Of a stretch of DNA of 64,000 nucleotides, positions 27,131 through 34,872 are shown piece by piece. The DNA lies in the NCBI RefSeq assembly GCF_900186975.1, contig NZ_LT906441.1:1488001-1552000 (forward strand), given 5' to 3'. Position 1 is the stretch's first letter; every line of letters starts with the position of its first letter. The notes under the pieces were generated by a model. The model ran no database searches, was not told where the DNA came from, and saw only the letters and a list, made by a program, of their open reading frames with translations. This DNA comes from Cutibacterium granulosum (GTDB lineage: Bacteria > Actinomycetota > Actinomycetes > Propionibacteriales > Propionibacteriaceae). The position numbers were made by a program, and so were the translations under genes.

Positions 27131-27790
27131 TCACGGCTGCCGCAGATCCGTGCTTGGATCGACACGGTGGAATGCCCGGGGGTCGCGCCCGCGCTCCAGC
27201 AGCGCGACCTCCATCTGATCCGCTGGGACCCCAAGATGTGTTGACACCGTACGAACCACCTCGTCCAGTGACTGTTGTCCGGCGAGATCTGATTGCATCT
27301 GCGTGGTCCGTGCAGGGTCTGCACCAAGGATCACTGGACCGACGGACTCGCTCACGGTGCCATCGGCGTCGATGGTGAAGATGGCATCGGCTTGACTCGT
27401 CGTTCCCAGTTCGGCCAAGGCCATCTGCACTTCGTAGGGTTTGGTCGTCGGATCGGCGAAGGCAGCTCCCAGATGCCGGCCGTACCAGCTGGCCAGGGAC
27501 TGTGCGTGCACATCGGTGCGGGAGTACAGATATGCCGAGATGTCCGCCTGTCGAATCCCAGCGATGCGAAGCATCTCGATCTCGCTGAACTTGCCCACGG
27601 CAGCCATCCCGATGCCACCCAGGATCTCCCCGGTGCGATGCAGTTGCGCGGACACTTGCGGGCCCACGAGGGCGATTCCGCTGGCGCACTGGGCCACTAC
27701 CAGCGGCAGATGGGGGGCCAGGGCCTCGTGCAGAAAGCGATGACGATCGTCCACCCACTGCTGTGGCGGCATGTACCACGGTGTGCTCAT
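27131..27790 (-). CDS. prcA: Proteasome alpha-type subunit PrcA
   Basis: A 219-residue alpha subunit of the actinobacterial 20S proteasome family. It opens MSTPWYMPPQQWVDDRHRFL, comparable to the mycobacterial N-terminus. It carries the diagnostic stretches MAAVGKFSEIEMLRIAGIRQ and KPYEVQMALAELG. The mycobacterial pocket Lys that receives ATPase C-termini (Lys52, from memory) aligns with Arg. The C-terminal ~35 residues extend past the family core and are hydrophilic. The ATG overlaps the prcB stop as ATGA, the standard prcB-prcA coupling. In active proteasomes alpha rings cap the beta rings and gate entry. The partner beta subunit here appears catalytically altered. Confidence 0.87.
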   Translation of the reverse strand: MSTPWYMPPQQWVDDRHRFLHEALAPHLPLVVAQCASGIALVGPQVSAQLHRTGEILGGIGMAAVGKFSEIEMLRIAGIRQADISAYLYSRTDVHAQSLASWYGRHLGAAFADPTTKPYEVQMALAELGTTSQADAIFTIDADGTVSESVGPVILGADPARTTQMQSDLAGQQSLDEVVRTVSTHLGVPADQMEVALLERGRDPRAFHRVDPSTDLRQP

Positions 27791-28896
27791 CGGTCCTCCC
27801 CATGCAGTTTTTCAGACCCGTGCAGCTCCTCAGACTCGCGCATCTTCTCAGACGTGGTGCGTGACTTCTTCGACGTGTTCTGGTCCAGACCGTCCTCATG
27901 GGGGCTATGCGTCTGGCCGGAGGCCCCTTCCTGGTGTTCGCCACCAGAATCCTCGCCACTGGCGAGGGATGACGCATCGTCAGTTGTGTGCTCGAGGTCG
28001 GCGGGGTCCTCGCTCGTGGCCGCGTCGGAGGTGGCGTCTGTCGGGTTGGAGGTGTCGTCAGTGGGATGTGTCCGCGGTGTGGCGGCGGTCGTGTCGGTCC
28101 CGATGGTGTGTGCGTCCACCAGGTCCTTGAGCCAGCGTCGTACCTGGGTCGTGTCCGGGGTGGTGATCCCACGGGGGTCGATGATGCGCACCTCGGGGAC
28201 GACGGCATCGGCAAGGCTGGGCACCGGATCGTCGGCAGTTGCAGCGTGAACGGCCTGCAGGGTCATGTGAATCGCTTGGGCCTGGCTCATCGCAGCCAGG
28301 TTGGCATTGCTCAGATGGTTCTTGGCAAAGATCATCCCCTTGCCGGCGCAGGCGAAGGAGGCCTCCTCGATGCGTCCACCGGTGACGTCGTAGCTGAAGA
28401 TGCGGGCGCGATGACGGTCCTCGTCCCATCCGGCGAGGATCGGCGTCACGAGGATTCCACCCGAGGTGGGGGTGTTGGTGACGCGTACCAGATTGGACAG
28501 TCGTGCTGCCTGACCATCCAGGGACAGACGATGGCCATCGACCTTCTCGAAATGCTCCACCTCGATGGTGAACAGGCGCATCGTCTCGAAGACGAGACCG
28601 CTGGGTCCGGCCATGGCAGTCACGGCGTGACTCGCGGTGGAGCTGATCACCTGGCCGATGTCCTGCTGGGTGATGACGTGTCCCAGGGCGCTGCGCCGAT
28701 GTGCGGCGATGACGACACCCTGGGTGTACTTCACCGCGACGATGGAGGTGCCGTGACGTCTCATCTCCGGAGCCGAGGAGTCGATGGACGCTGGCGGCCA
28801 CATCTGAGGAGCCATGCTGCTCAACAGCTCGGCAAACGATGCCGTGTCAGGGGTGAGGTATTCATTGGAGCGTTGGGTGAGCGGTTGCTGGGTCAT
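27787..28896 (-). CDS. prcB: Proteasome beta-type subunit PrcB with substituted catalytic residues
   Basis: A 369-residue precursor; the ATG at 28896 has a near-perfect AAGGAGGAG site. The first 49 residues are a propeptide ending HG, followed by Thr50 (mature Thr1), as in active actinobacterial beta subunits. Clear homology runs from TSIVAVKYTQGVVIA through TIEVEHFEKVDG and GRIEEASFACAGKGM. However, numbered from Thr1, position 17 is His (AAHRRS) where catalytic Asp is expected. Position 33 is Gln (DIGQVI) where catalytic Lys is expected, and the Ser129 loop GSGS reads GKGM. After about residue 260 a ~100-residue Ser/Thr/Asp/Glu-rich tail follows, ending in a three-fold six-residue repeat. 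The fold is well supported; normal proteolysis is doubtful. Confidence 0.87.
   Translation of the reverse strand: MTQQPLTQRSNEYLTPDTASFAELLSSMAPQMWPPASIDSSAPEMRRHGTSIVAVKYTQGVVIAAHRRSALGHVITQQDIGQVISSTASHAVTAMAGPSGLVFETMRLFTIEVEHFEKVDGHRLSLDGQAARLSNLVRVTNTPTSGGILVTPILAGWDEDRHRARIFSYDVTGGRIEEASFACAGKGMIFAKNHLSNANLAAMSQAQAIHMTLQAVHAATADDPVPSLADAVVPEVRIIDPRGITTPDTTQVRRWLKDLVDAHTIGTDTTAATPRTHPTDDTSNPTDATSDAATSEDPADLEHTTDDASSLASGEDSGGEHQEGASGQTHSPHEDGLDQNTSKKSRTTSEKMRESEELHGSEKLHGEDR
27804..27857 (-). repeat. 18-bp tandem repeat in the prcB tail
   Basis: Three imperfect 18-base units at 27804, 27822 and 27840, each with the form GCAGCTCCTCAGACYCGT. They keep the frame and encode KMRESE, ELHGSE and KLHGED. 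They sit at the very 3' end of prcB, just before the prcA start overlap. Confidence 0.75.
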
Positions 28897-29197
28897 GCTC
28901 CTCCTTGCCAGTCGACGACGTGTCCAGACTATCGGGACGCAGCCCTCACGCCAGATGTGAAGCTGATCTTCCGGAGAGCCGTGACGTATTCGTTTCTCAC
29001 CCACCCTTGACCACGGCGTGCAACCAGCGCAGTGTGATCGCCCTTGCCCCGAGGTGTCCGGAGGAATGCGTCCAGGTGTCCACTGCGTGACACTTTCATG
29101 AGAATCCTTCAGCACAGCGGTGAGCATTTTGGATCGACCACGATGATCACTACGATGGGGACCCGATTCCGCTGGTATCGGACCTTGGAAAGACACG
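28897..29197. promoter_or_regulatory. Divergent promoter region of prcB and the TetR operon
   Basis: A 301-base spacer between minus-strand prcB and the plus-strand tetR gene, with no gene in it. It includes the prcB Shine-Dalgarno (reverse complement at 28897-28906) and must hold both promoters. A short duplicated AGGTGTCC lies near 29056 and 29075. Operators of the TetR protein would be expected here, so it could influence prcBA as well (inference). Confidence 0.4.
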
Positions 29198-29203
29198 GTG
29201 ACC

Positions 29204-29806
29204 ATGACGCAGGACACGGGGCAGGCGCGCCCGGACGTACGCGCTGCCATCCTCGCCTCAGCGGCGCAGAACTTTCAGGAGCACGGTTACTCCGGTGCAG
29301 ATCTGCGCACCATCGCCCGGGACGCTGGCTACACCAAGGGAGCCATCTACTCCAGTTTCGGTTCCAAGCCCGAACTGTTCTGCCAGGTGTGCATGGCTCA
29401 CTCACGCATCGAACTGGAGTCCATCGCCCAGACCATCGATCAGGTACGTACCAGTGGGAGCTCCGACCCAGTCGGTGACTTCAGCCGTCGTGTCGCGACC
29501 TCACTGATGGACGATGTTCCTTGGCAGCTACGTCTCGCAGAGTTTCGTCAGATCTCCAACTCCGATCCCAAGGTCGCCCTGGCCTACCGGGACCTGGTGG
29601 TACAGCGGTTTGACGCCATCTGCGAGGCCCTGGCCACCTTCTCGCCATCCATGGGAATCGACGGCGCAGACATGCAGACGATGTCCATCGCCATCCTTGG
29701 TCTGGCCAATGCCATGGCCCTGGAGCACTGTGCACTGCCCGACATCGTCACCGAGTCACTGGTGGCAGATGCCATCTGTCGAACTATCAAGGGAATTCTG
29801 CAATGA
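29204..29806 (+). CDS. TetR-family transcriptional regulator
   Basis: A repressor-type regulator of ~200 residues. The N-terminal HTH is visible as VRAAILASAAQNFQEHGYSG followed by LRTIARDAGYTKGAIYSSFG, with a variable ligand-binding C-domain after it. The start is either GTG at 29198 or ATG at 29204, with GGAAAG upstream. Its stop overlaps the next gene as ATGA, so it is the first gene of a TetR-ABC-YhgE operon and very likely controls it. The inducer is unknown. Confidence 0.9.
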   Translation: MTQDTGQARPDVRAAILASAAQNFQEHGYSGADLRTIARDAGYTKGAIYSSFGSKPELFCQVCMAHSRIELESIAQTIDQVRTSGSSDPVGDFSRRVATSLMDDVPWQLRLAEFRQISNSDPKVALAYRDLVVQRFDAICEALATFSPSMGIDGADMQTMSIAILGLANAMALEHCALPDIVTESLVADAICRTIKGILQ

Positions 29807-30720
29807 CTGAACCGCTCGTACATGCGGTTGGACTGACGGCCTCGGCACGTCAGGGAACGATATTCGGTCCTCTCGACCTCGACCTGTACCCGGGGCAACT
29901 GGGTATCGTCCATGGCGATCGGGGATCTGGAAAGTCTGCCCTGTTGCTGTCCTTGACGGCACGGTTCCGGCGGGCCGAGGGCACCTTGTTCATCAACGGC
30001 ATCAACGCGATAGAAAAACCCTACGAGGCGATGAAGTACACCAGCGTCGCCCGACTCGCCGATTACGTGCAGCCCGAGGATCGTCTCACCATCGACGAGT
30101 CGGTGGTGGAGCGGTGCTACATCGACGCGATTTCCGCCCAGCAGGGCAAGGATCGGGTTCGTGAGTTCGAGGAGACCTTGGGCATGACGATCGACCACTC
30201 CTGTGAACTCGAGCAGCTCTCGTCGGTGGAACGGGCTGTCGCCTCCGTGTGCCTGGCCATGCTGCGGCCTGCCAAGGTCATCGTCCTGGACGACGCGGAT
30301 TCCATGGTCCCCCACCGCCATCAGCGTCCACTGTTCGACATCCTGCTCAAACTTGCCCGGCATGAGGATGCCACCATCATCGCTGCGACGATGGATGACG
30401 ACTCGGTGCCTCCCGAGGCCGTGGATCTCGGTCTTCCGCGATCCAAACGCATGGCGATGGCCCAACCGATCAAGCTCGATCAGCTGCCCCGGTTCAACAC
30501 CAAACGTCGCGAGGCAGCTGCCCAGCAACCCGGACCCGATGGTTTCGTCCCCAGCAGGTCACGTTCCGATGAACCCGCGTCCTACACCGCTGGTGAGGAG
30601 AAACAGGAATCCAGCTCGGGCTCCGCCCCGGATCCAGGCGAGGACTCAGACGGTGCGTCCACCCTTGGTGACGTCTTTCGCCATGACGACGACAGTTCCG
30701 CACACGACAACGAGGAGTGA
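29803..30720 (+). CDS. ABC-type ATP-binding protein with degenerate signature
   Basis: A 305-residue ATPase. The Walker A GDRGSGKS is at 38-45 and the Walker B KVIVLDDADS near 163-172, but the ABC signature is degenerate (LEQLSSVERA in place of LSGGQ). The final ~85 residues are a hydrophilic, acidic Ser/Asp/Glu-rich tail (for example SSSGSAPDPGEDSDGAS). It overlaps tetR by four bases and precedes the YhgE/Pip gene by six, so it is probably the ATPase partner of that membrane protein. It may hydrolyse ATP poorly or act as a regulatory subunit. The fold call is firm and the partner is inferred. Confidence 0.82.
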   Translation: MTEPLVHAVGLTASARQGTIFGPLDLDLYPGQLGIVHGDRGSGKSALLLSLTARFRRAEGTLFINGINAIEKPYEAMKYTSVARLADYVQPEDRLTIDESVVERCYIDAISAQQGKDRVREFEETLGMTIDHSCELEQLSSVERAVASVCLAMLRPAKVIVLDDADSMVPHRHQRPLFDILLKLARHEDATIIAATMDDDSVPPEAVDLGLPRSKRMAMAQPIKLDQLPRFNTKRREAAAQQPGPDGFVPSRSRSDEPASYTAGEEKQESSSGSAPDPGEDSDGASTLGDVFRHDDDSSAHDNEE

Positions 30721-30726
30721 CAGTTC

Positions 30727-32913
30727 ATGTTGATCAACTTGGCCAAGCTTCTCAAATATGAGTTCCGCCGATTCAAGGGACGCTCCCGTCTGGCGCTGTT
30801 CTTCGTGCTCATCATTCCGCTGCTCTACGGCGGGGTGTACCTGCACGCCAACTGGGATCTCTACGCCAACACCGACGATGTGCCCATCGCGGTGGTCAAT
30901 CTTGACGAGCCGACCACCTTCGGGGACAAGACGGTTGACGGTGGTAACCAGCTGGAGAGCCAATTGAAGAGCCGTCCCCTCTTCGACTGGCGCTTCATGG
31001 GCACCGACTCCCAGGCTGCCGTTGATGGCCTGCGCGCCGGTGACTACTACATGGTCATCACCATCCCCAAGGACTTCTCCAAGAACCTTGTCAGCGCCGG
31101 AGACTACAAACCGGCTCGCGCCACCCTGCAGCTGCGTCGCGACGATGCCAATGGCTTCATCATCGGCCTGCTCACCTCCCAGGTGGAGACCTCGTTGGGC
31201 AAGGCCTTGGACGAGTCCGTCACCCAGACGTACTTCGAGTCGGTCTTCGGCAACCTGCAGAAGATCAAGGATTCCCTGGGCAATGCCTCCGATGGTGCCA
31301 AGAAGGTCTCCGACGGCAACAAGTCCGTCAACGACGCCGTCACCCTCATGAACACCAAGATGCTCGACGCGACGAAGTCCTTGGGAGAAGGCCAGGAATC
31401 CGTCAATCGCGTCAACTCCGCCCTCAACGACGCCGACTCGGCATCGAGCAAGCTCACCCAGGCCGTCGGTCAGGCCAGGAATGGGAGTACGACGATTGCC
31501 GCCGCTGCGCAGGACGTCGGTGAGGACGCCCAGGTCGTCAATGCCCAGACCGGTCAACTCATCGATCAGATCAACAACAACCTGCCAGCTCTGCAGCAAC
31601 AGGCGAAGCATCTGGTGACTGCCACCGGGAAACTCGAGAATCCCAACGGTCCCACTGTCACGACGATCAACAGCAATGTCTCCGGTGCCCGCGACGCGTC
31701 GACCCAGCTGCTTTCCACCCACCCGGAACTTGCCAATGACGCGCACTACATCGAGCTCGTCAAGAACCTCTCCGGGGCTGCCAGTGCGACGACGACCGTC
31801 TCGTCGAATGTCGCCGCCGTCGTCAACGCTTCCGCCGGGCTCAATCTGAGCCTTGACCAGTCCACGGCCAACCAGGCGGCACAGAACGCCAAGTCTGCCT
31901 TGGATCGCCTCAACCGCGACGTCGACAAGGCCAATGCGGGAACCGATCAGCTCAAGGCCTCCATGGCAACCGCCGAGTCCGGCGCCAAGGACATGGACTC
32001 CGCGGTGCACAAGGCCACCCAATCAGGTCGCGAGGCGACCGAGAAGATGCCCAAGGTGGTCTCGGGCGTCGTGCAACTGTCCAACGGACTGGGTCAGCTC
32101 AAGAAGGGCACCGACACCCTCACCACCGGTGCCAGCCAGTTGTCCACGGGACTGCAGGACGGCTACAAGAAGATGCCGAGCCTGAGCCCCACCCAGACCG
32201 AGACCATGTCGAAGGTCATGAGCACTCCAGTGGACGTCGAGCAGACGGTCGACCATCCGGCCAAGTACTACGGACGAGGCCTGGCGCCGATGTTCTTCTC
32301 CATCGCCATGTGGATCTCCGCGATCTCGACATTCCTCGTGCTGCGCACCATCTCCGGACGCGCCCAGGCTGGACGTGCCTCGTCGGTACGCCTGCTCATG
32401 ATGGGATTCGGCCCAGCTGCCACCGTCTGTCTGGTGGGAGCACTCATCATGATCTTCGGTGTGTGGCTGGTTCTTGGACTGGATCCAGTGCACCCGTGGC
32501 TGCTCCTGTTGTTCGTGACGGTGACGTCGTTGGCCTGGATGGCGATGGCACACGTCCTGCGACTCATCATGGGTAGTCCGCAGACGGCGGTGTTCCTCAT
32601 TCTCCTCGTGCTGCAGCTGCCCACCTGTGGTGGCACCTTCCCGGTGACCATGTTGCCGACCTTCTACGAGCACCTGGCGGTGTTCATGCCGATGAAGTAC
32701 TCGGTGGACGCCTTCCGATACCTCATCTCCGACGGTCCGCTGCACTACTTCGTCACGGGTATCACGGTCCAAGCAGTCCTGCTCGCCATCAGTCTGTTCT
32801 GCATCGCCTGGCTGGGACACCGACACAAGAGGTTCCGGATGCGAGACCTGCACCCGCCGATGGTCACCTCCAACTCCAGTGGTGATTTTGCCTTCTCAGT
32901 TCACCCGAGGTGA
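30727..32913 (+). CDS. YhgE/Pip-type ABC-2 membrane protein
   Basis: A 728-residue membrane protein. One N-terminal membrane helix (about 20-40) is followed by the family-typical VVNLDEPTTFGDKTVDGG. A large extracytoplasmic region (about 45-510) is rich in Ala/Ser/Asp/Lys heptads, compatible with long coiled coils. Five to six membrane helices follow (about 515-710), with QLPTCGGTFPVTMLPTFYE in the last part. Relatives include Lactococcus Pip (phage infection protein), YhgE, and components near type VII secretion loci. They are ABC-2-like and probably involved in export or envelope processes. Co-transcribed with a TetR regulator and an ATPase. A strong hairpin ends the operon. Confidence 0.9.
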   Translation: MLINLAKLLKYEFRRFKGRSRLALFFVLIIPLLYGGVYLHANWDLYANTDDVPIAVVNLDEPTTFGDKTVDGGNQLESQLKSRPLFDWRFMGTDSQAAVDGLRAGDYYMVITIPKDFSKNLVSAGDYKPARATLQLRRDDANGFIIGLLTSQVETSLGKALDESVTQTYFESVFGNLQKIKDSLGNASDGAKKVSDGNKSVNDAVTLMNTKMLDATKSLGEGQESVNRVNSALNDADSASSKLTQAVGQARNGSTTIAAAAQDVGEDAQVVNAQTGQLIDQINNNLPALQQQAKHLVTATGKLENPNGPTVTTINSNVSGARDASTQLLSTHPELANDAHYIELVKNLSGAASATTTVSSNVAAVVNASAGLNLSLDQSTANQAAQNAKSALDRLNRDVDKANAGTDQLKASMATAESGAKDMDSAVHKATQSGREATEKMPKVVSGVVQLSNGLGQLKKGTDTLTTGASQLSTGLQDGYKKMPSLSPTQTETMSKVMSTPVDVEQTVDHPAKYYGRGLAPMFFSIAMWISAISTFLVLRTISGRAQAGRASSVRLLMMGFGPAATVCLVGALIMIFGVWLVLGLDPVHPWLLLLFVTVTSLAWMAMAHVLRLIMGSPQTAVFLILLVLQLPTCGGTFPVTMLPTFYEHLAVFMPMKYSVDAFRYLISDGPLHYFVTGITVQAVLLAISLFCIAWLGHRHKRFRMRDLHPPMVTSNSSGDFAFSVHPR

Positions 32914-32928
32914 GGGGCCTCAGGGTTT

Positions 32929-32961
32929 CCCGGTGCACCGCTGCCGTGCTGGTGCACCGGG
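32929..32961. terminator. Terminator between the YhgE gene and HAD-trmI
   Basis: Perfect 11-bp arms CCCGGTGCACC (32929-32939) and GGTGCACCGGG (32951-32961) with an 11-base loop. It follows the YhgE stop by 15 bases and lies between convergent genes, so it can serve both. There is no T-run on either strand. Confidence 0.75.
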
Positions 32962-33122
32962 AGTGAGTCCGACGCGTCCTGGGTGACCCGGATGACTCAG
33001 ATCATCGCCGGACACGGCTGAGGGGCCGGGCAGGACGAGGATCTTGCCGGGATGCCCACCGTCAGTCGTGGGTCTGGGTGTCACGCCCGGGCCCAGCAGG
33101 ATCGTGACACCCTGTGCGTCAG

Positions 33123-34760
33123 TCACTCGGCACGGGAATCCTCGGCATGGTGATCTTTGGTCTGGGGATTCTCGTCCTGGGGATCCGTCAGGTTACGGGG
33201 ATCCGGCAGATGGATGGGTCGCGGGCCGTGGTAGTCGGGGCCGTACGCTCCGGGTGCCGGGCGTCGCTTGCGGATCGGTGCCTGCACGCCGGGAGCGAGG
33301 CGACGGGCGATGACGAGGAACCCGGTGTGTCCCGTCGTCCCGTGTGCCGGGCGGATCGCCAATCCCTCGGCGTGCCACGGGCGAGTGGTGGTCTCGGTGG
33401 CTTCCGGTTCGGTCCAGCCGCCCTCGGCACGCAAGGTCTCCATCACTCGCCCCATCTGGGTGGTCGTCGCCACGTAGCAGCACAGCAGGCCGCCGGGTAC
33501 GAGCACTCGCCCCACTGCGTCGATGCACTCCCACGGGGCGAGCATGTCGAGGATCGCCCGGTCGATGGGTTCCGGATCGATGTCGGTGACGAGATCTGCC
33601 ACCTCGAGGCTCCACGTGTCCGGTGTCGTCCCGAAGAAGTTCTCGACATTGCGAGCTGCCACCTGGGCGAACTCGCCACGCCGTTCGTAGGAGTGCAGCC
33701 TGCCGGTCGGACCAATGGCACGCAGCAGTGGGATGGAGAGTCCGCCGGACCCCACCCCCGCCTCCAACACCCGTGCCCCGGCGAAGACATCTGCCCACAT
33801 GACGATCTGGGCAGCTTCCTTGGGGTAGATGATGGCTGCTTCACGCGGCATGGACACGGTGAACTCGCTCAACGTGGGGCGCAGGGCCAGGAACTCCAGC
33901 CCGCCCACCGACGAGACGACGACCCCCTGCGGTCCCCCGATGAGGTCATCGTGACGCACGGCTCCCTTGGTGGTGTGGAAGATCCCGCCAGCCTTGAGGA
34001 CGATGGAATGACGACGCCCCTTGTTGTCGGTGAGGGTGATCCGCTCCCCCTCACGCAGCACCCCGCCGCCCCCCGAGGCCAAGGGCACGGGCTGTTCCTG
34101 GGCCAGGTTCCAGAGCTTGACGAGATCGCTGGTGCGCAGACCGGACAGATCATGGCGATGAACACGTCGTGGTGCCGGGCCAGGGGTGGCTGCCCCGTCG
34201 ACGACGAGGGTGACGGCACCAGCCGCGGCCGCGGCAGCAGCCCCGGTGGCCGAATCCTCGACGACGAGGCAGTCGGTGGCCGCCACCCCCAGCGCGGCAG
34301 CAGCGTCCAGGTAGGGACGGGGATGGGGTTTGGCCGTCTCGTGGTCCACGTCGTCGGCAGTGATGACAGCGCCGAACCAGTCGGGGTCGACGTGGTCGAG
34401 GATGGGCTGGACCGTACTGCGCAGTGCGCTGGTGGCGATGGCCATCGGCACCCCTGCCTCGTGCAGGTCGGCCAGCAGCTGCGGGACGCCGGGCATCCAC
34501 GGAACGTCCTGTTCCCTGTTGAGCTGCGCAACGATGGCGACGAACTCGGTCAGCACATCCTGCGCGCTCATCCCGTTGTCGATGATCCGAGCCATCTCCT
34601 GGCAGACCTCGATGACCGGCCGTCCGGTGAAATTGTGGGAGTCCTCACCCCAGGACGTGCCGTAGCGCGCCAACAGGGTGTCCTCTGCCTGCGCCCACCG
34701 AGGTTCGGTGTTGACGAGGGTGCCATCGAAATCCCACAGGACGGCGGCGAACATGTGCAT
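33123..34760 (-). CDS. trmI: Fusion of a HAD-IA phosphatase and tRNA (adenine-58-N1)-methyltransferase
   Basis: A 545-residue two-domain protein. Residues ~1-215 are a HAD subfamily IA phosphatase: LWDFDGTLVNTEP (motif I), ATSALRS (motif II), KPHPRPYLDAA (motif III) and VVEDSATG (motif IV). Residues ~225-500 are TrmI, the SAM enzyme that makes m1A58 in the tRNA T-loop: FHTTKGAVRHDDLIG, IYPKEAAQIVMWADVFAG, the SAM site VLEAGVGSGGLS, and DMLAPWE. A basic/acidic hydrophilic tail follows. Separate HAD and trmI genes are neighbours near proteasome genes in other actinobacteria (recalled). Here they share one frame with no internal stop. Confidence 0.9.
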   Translation of the reverse strand: MHMFAAVLWDFDGTLVNTEPRWAQAEDTLLARYGTSWGEDSHNFTGRPVIEVCQEMARIIDNGMSAQDVLTEFVAIVAQLNREQDVPWMPGVPQLLADLHEAGVPMAIATSALRSTVQPILDHVDPDWFGAVITADDVDHETAKPHPRPYLDAAAALGVAATDCLVVEDSATGAAAAAAAGAVTLVVDGAATPGPAPRRVHRHDLSGLRTSDLVKLWNLAQEQPVPLASGGGGVLREGERITLTDNKGRRHSIVLKAGGIFHTTKGAVRHDDLIGGPQGVVVSSVGGLEFLALRPTLSEFTVSMPREAAIIYPKEAAQIVMWADVFAGARVLEAGVGSGGLSIPLLRAIGPTGRLHSYERRGEFAQVAARNVENFFGTTPDTWSLEVADLVTDIDPEPIDRAILDMLAPWECIDAVGRVLVPGGLLCCYVATTTQMGRVMETLRAEGGWTEPEATETTTRPWHAEGLAIRPAHGTTGHTGFLVIARRLAPGVQAPIRKRRPAPGAYGPDYHGPRPIHLPDPRNLTDPQDENPQTKDHHAEDSRAE

Positions 34761-34872
34761 GGAGCGGCTCCGGAGTCTGGACGGATCGGGTTGTCAGGAG
34801 CTGTCGAGGGCCACCTCGACGAGCGTCCACGACTCTACCGGTACGAGGGGAACATGGCATAGGCTGTGCACC

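Noticed and set aside
30646-32022. 458-codon minus-strand frame over the YhgE/Pip gene
   Set aside because: Antisense shadow; its Gly/Val-rich repeats mirror the Ala/Asp heptads of the real gene.
30727-32913. Prophage module suggested by the phage infection protein (Pip) name
   Set aside because: Pip/YhgE is a chromosomal membrane protein named for a phage receptor phenotype; no phage structural, integrase or lysis genes are present.
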